Source of the DNA: Marinifilum_A sediminis
Lineage (GTDB): Bacteria; Bacteroidota; Bacteroidia; Bacteroidales; Marinifilaceae
Assembly (NCBI GenBank): GCA_947496465.1
Contig: CANMCX010000002.1
Span: 434,001-498,000 of the forward strand
DNA: 64,000 nt
Reading direction: 5' to 3'
Of this stretch, positions 61,680-64,000 are shown in pieces; position 1 is the stretch's first letter; every line of letters begins with the position of its first letter. The translations under genes were made by a program, and so were the position numbers. A model generated the notes under the pieces. The model made no database searches, was not told the origin of the DNA, and saw only the letters and a list, made by a program, of their open reading frames with translations.

Positions 61680-63794
61680 ATGAGAATCTATCAATTGGCA
61701 ATTTGTTGCCTGGCTTTACTATCTGCGTGTACTACACAGAAAAAACAAAATTCAAAAATTAACAAAACTTATTTTCAAACTTCTTCGGATTGGCGACCAG
61801 AAATTGACATCAACTCAGATGTGGTGATGGTGTATGGAAATACAAATAATTACCAAATAAAAGCCAAAACATGGAAAGATCGTGGATACGAAACTCATAG
61901 CATGTTTAGCGCATCCTGGGGAGAGAACAAAGATTTATTGAATGGCGATTTCGATGGACAGCCTCATCCTGAAATCATTCAGAAAACAAAAAATGGAGAA
62001 GATGTTTTACACGGAGCTCATATCCCCTACTTCATTCCTAATAAAGCTTACACCAATTATTTTAAATCGTTTATAAAAACAGCTCTAGATGCTGGAACCA
62101 AAGGATTTTATATCGAAGAACCTGAGATATTTACCAGAGGTGGCTATAGTGAGGCTTTTAAATCAGAATGGAATCATTTTTTCAATCAGCCTTGGCAAGA
62201 TCAGCATTCGTCTCCTGAGAACATGTTGAGAACAGGAATTCTAAAAACTCAACTCTATAAAAAACACATAGAAGAGCTGTATAAATACGCGAAAAATTTA
62301 AATCCTGATATTAAATGCTATGTTCCTACCCACTCTATTTTAAATTACAGTCTTTGGAATATCATTAGTCCCGAGATTGAATTTAATAAGATTGAAAGTA
62401 TCGATGGTTATATTGGACAGGTTTGGACAGGAACTGCTCGCACTCCAATTTATTACAAAGGTAAATATGCCGAACGCACTTTCGAAAATGCATTTTTAGA
62501 ATATACCAGTCTATTGGCTCTAACCGATCAGAATAGTAAGGAAATGATCTTTTTAACTGATCCTATTGAAGATGATCCAAACCATACATGGACTGACTAT
62601 AGAGAGAATTATCAGAAAAATTTTGTAGCCCAATTACTTTTTCCACAAGTGAATCAATACGAAGTGATGCCATGGCCATCAAGAATTTTCGATGCTAAAT
62701 ACCCTTCGGAAAGTGGAGGGAAAACTGTAATGCCTAAAGATTATGCAACACAAGTATTGATTGAGGTAAACTCTTTAAATCATTTCGAAAAATCGGATGA
62801 ATTGGTAAATGGAACGAAAGGAATAACTGTTGCCATTTCAAATACTATCCAATTTCAAACGCCTTGGAAAAAGGATAATTATTCCGACCCTAGAATTGCT
62901 AATTTTTATGGTATGGCACTTCCATTGGTAAAGCATGGTGTTCCTGCTAAGGTAAAGTTTATTGAAAATATGGTAAACTCAGAGGCTTTAGATGATACAG
63001 AACTGCTTTTGTTATCCTATGAAAACCTGAAACCTTTGTCGAAAGAATATCATAAAACCATTGCAAACTGGGTGAATAATGGAGGTAGTCTGATTTATTT
63101 CGGGACCAATAAAGATGTTTTCAACAATAGCAATCAATGGTGGAATAAGGAAGGATTCAGTTCTCCTCTAGAGCACCTTTTAAAGGACTTAAATGCCGAA
63201 GATACTTATGAGAATCAGCAACTCGGCAAAGGACAATTCTTATATATCAAAAAGAATCCTAAAGATTTTATTTTGGAGGATAATGATGCAGAAATCATTC
63301 AAATTGTGAAAAATGTTTGGAACTCTAAAAAGAGAAAATCAGAATGGCATGAGAAAAATCATTTCGATTTGCAACGTGGTGCTTATCGAATAATTTATAC
63401 CATGACTGAAAGTGTAGACAGCACTCCTTTGAAAATAAGGGGTCACTACATCGATTTATTCTCATCAAAATTAGAAATCATAGAATCAAGAGATCTGGCA
63501 CCAGGAGAAGCAGCTTACCTTTTCGATTTAAATAAGGCAAACTCTCAACCCAGCAGACTGCTTGCAGGATCTGCAAGAGCAACTCAGGAGAGCAATACTA
63601 AATCTTCATATAATTGCACGCTAAAAGGACCTGAAGGGGTAAATGGTATCGCCCAAATTTATCTTCCAAAAGAACCAAGGCTGATTAAAATTGATGGTGA
63701 AACAGTAATTGGTAAATGGAATAAAAAGAGTCAAACTCTCCTAATTCATTTCAAAAATTCACCTAAGGGTAAACAATTAGAAATTGAGTGGTAA
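61680..63794 (+). CDS. Glycoside-hydrolase-like lipoprotein
   Basis: 704 residues. Lipoprotein signal ending at Cys17 (LALLSACTTQ). Residues about 45-390 look like a TIM-barrel glycosidase domain (SDVVMVYGNTNNYQIKAKTW, GTKGFYIEEPEIFTRGGYS with a likely catalytic Glu pair, SIDGYIGQVWTGTAR, DPIEDDPNHTWTDYREN). Residues about 400-560 resemble the trimerisation/glutamine-amidotransferase-like domain of GH42-type enzymes (YENLKPLSKEYHKTIANWVN, GGSLIYFG). The C-terminus is a beta-sandwich. I cannot assign a numbered GH family. A weak promoter, TTG then TATATTTA, lies near 61607-61640. Confidence 0.65.
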   Translation: MRIYQLAICCLALLSACTTQKKQNSKINKTYFQTSSDWRPEIDINSDVVMVYGNTNNYQIKAKTWKDRGYETHSMFSASWGENKDLLNGDFDGQPHPEIIQKTKNGEDVLHGAHIPYFIPNKAYTNYFKSFIKTALDAGTKGFYIEEPEIFTRGGYSEAFKSEWNHFFNQPWQDQHSSPENMLRTGILKTQLYKKHIEELYKYAKNLNPDIKCYVPTHSILNYSLWNIISPEIEFNKIESIDGYIGQVWTGTARTPIYYKGKYAERTFENAFLEYTSLLALTDQNSKEMIFLTDPIEDDPNHTWTDYRENYQKNFVAQLLFPQVNQYEVMPWPSRIFDAKYPSESGGKTVMPKDYATQVLIEVNSLNHFEKSDELVNGTKGITVAISNTIQFQTPWKKDNYSDPRIANFYGMALPLVKHGVPAKVKFIENMVNSEALDDTELLLLSYENLKPLSKEYHKTIANWVNNGGSLIYFGTNKDVFNNSNQWWNKEGFSSPLEHLLKDLNAEDTYENQQLGKGQFLYIKKNPKDFILEDNDAEIIQIVKNVWNSKKRKSEWHEKNHFDLQRGAYRIIYTMTESVDSTPLKIRGHYIDLFSSKLEIIESRDLAPGEAAYLFDLNKANSQPSRLLAGSARATQESNTKSSYNCTLKGPEGVNGIAQIYLPKEPRLIKIDGETVIGKWNKKSQTLLIHFKNSPKGKQLEIEW

Positions 63795-63909
63795 AATCTT
63801 CATTTTATTATTGAAATAATTATTTTCCCGTTTCGCAAACGATAACACACTGAAAACATGGTAGATTATAAAATGAAAATTGTATTTTCAGATTATAAAC
63901 CAAAATTAA

Positions 63910-63940
63910 CCAAGCTCCGAACTAAATTCGGAGCTTATTA
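63910..63940. terminator. Hairpin between the glycosidase-like gene and asnB
   Basis: AAGCTCCGAA pairs with TTCGGAGCTT around CTAAA. It is 118 bases after the upstream stop and 25 bases before the asnB start; only a weak T run follows, so it may end the upstream gene or affect asnB. Confidence 0.5.
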
Positions 63941-63963
63941 AGTAACTATTAAACAGATTTTTT

Positions 63964-64000
63964 ATGTGTGGATTCGTAGGAGTTTTTGATTTGAAGGTAG
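63964..64000 (+). CDS. asnB: Asparagine synthase (glutamine-hydrolysing), N-terminal fragment only
   Basis: Only the first 12 codons are inside the window (MCGFVGVFDLKV), and the gene continues beyond base 64000. Met-Cys-Gly with the catalytic Cys2, and the following GVFDLK, are typical of class II glutamine amidotransferases and most like AsnB of Bacteroidetes; PurF or GlmS are less likely. Identification rests on these few residues. Confidence 0.72.
   Translation, partial: MCGFVGVFDLKV

Noticed and set aside
1..64000. CRISPR array, prophage or complete insertion sequence
   Set aside because: No regularly spaced repeats, phage structural genes or transposase reading frames occur in the window.

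Overview
The window comes from a low-GC member of the Bacteroidetes, most probably the order Marinilabiliales (Marinifilaceae-like). Evidence for this: a SusC/RagA outer-membrane protein next to a periplasmic-propeller regulator, DUF4382, DUF4369/TlpA and HYC_CC_PP proteins, promoters of the Bacteroidetes type (TTG, about 19 bases, TAnnTTTG), and an almost complete lack of Shine-Dalgarno sequences. The genus is inferred from gene content only. I saw no tRNA, rRNA, CRISPR array, prophage or complete insertion sequence.

Layout. 1-6.2 kb: the 5' part of a susC-like gene, preceded by a one-piece sensor/regulator with a LuxR-type HTH. 6.3-9.9 kb: a short-chain dehydrogenase with a BLUF blue-light sensor, then an NYN/LOTUS RNase-like protein, a GNAT acetyltransferase and a voltage-gated K+ channel. 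9.9-16.1 kb: a thiamine operon (promoter, TPP riboswitch, thiS-thiC-tenI-like-thiE-thiG-thiH-thiF, terminator). 16-20.8 kb: cupin, TPR histidine kinase, a DUF885-like lipoprotein peptidase and an unknown gene. 20.8-24.9 kb: iorAB with a possible leader peptide, and fetAB. 25.3-29.5 kb: a four-module sulfur-handling flavoprotein and an HTH/membrane-protein pair. 29.6-38.7 kb: acs, a secreted protein fused to a VOC domain, patatin, C_GCAxxG_C_C protein, cysteate synthase, DUF1295 and an acyl-CoA ligase. 38.8-43.2 kb: a secreted acidic protein, acetate transporter, ABM monooxygenase and a DUF3360 transporter. 43.8-48.5 kb: a hydrolase, a gene broken by an in-frame TGA, a C39-like lipoprotein lying between two copies of the rhlE 3' end, and rhlE. 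48.6-56.4 kb: a copper/silver efflux operon (HYC_CC_PP, CusA, CusC, CusB, secreted HMA). 56.7-64 kb: DUF4382 lipoprotein, FRG protein, peroxiredoxin, thioredoxin-like protein, a glycosidase-like lipoprotein and the first codons of asnB.

How the genes fit together. The thi operon makes the thiazole and pyrimidine halves of thiamine and couples them; IorAB is a thiamine-diphosphate enzyme. Acs and the SatP-type transporter handle acetate. The Cus cluster exports Cu(I)/Ag(I) across both membranes. Peroxiredoxin, FetAB and the CoA-disulfide-reductase fusion suggest redox and iron stress defence. Cysteate synthase suggests sulfonolipid synthesis.

Most notable oddities: a single-gene island (about 45.4-46.7 kb) bounded by a 71-base duplication of the rhlE 3' end; a secreted-protein/glyoxalase fusion that looks like loss of one stop codon; a gene interrupted by one TGA; a 24-residue hydrophobic ORF and an 18-base perfect palindrome upstream of iorA; and several small families of intergenic palindromes and a heptanucleotide repeat.
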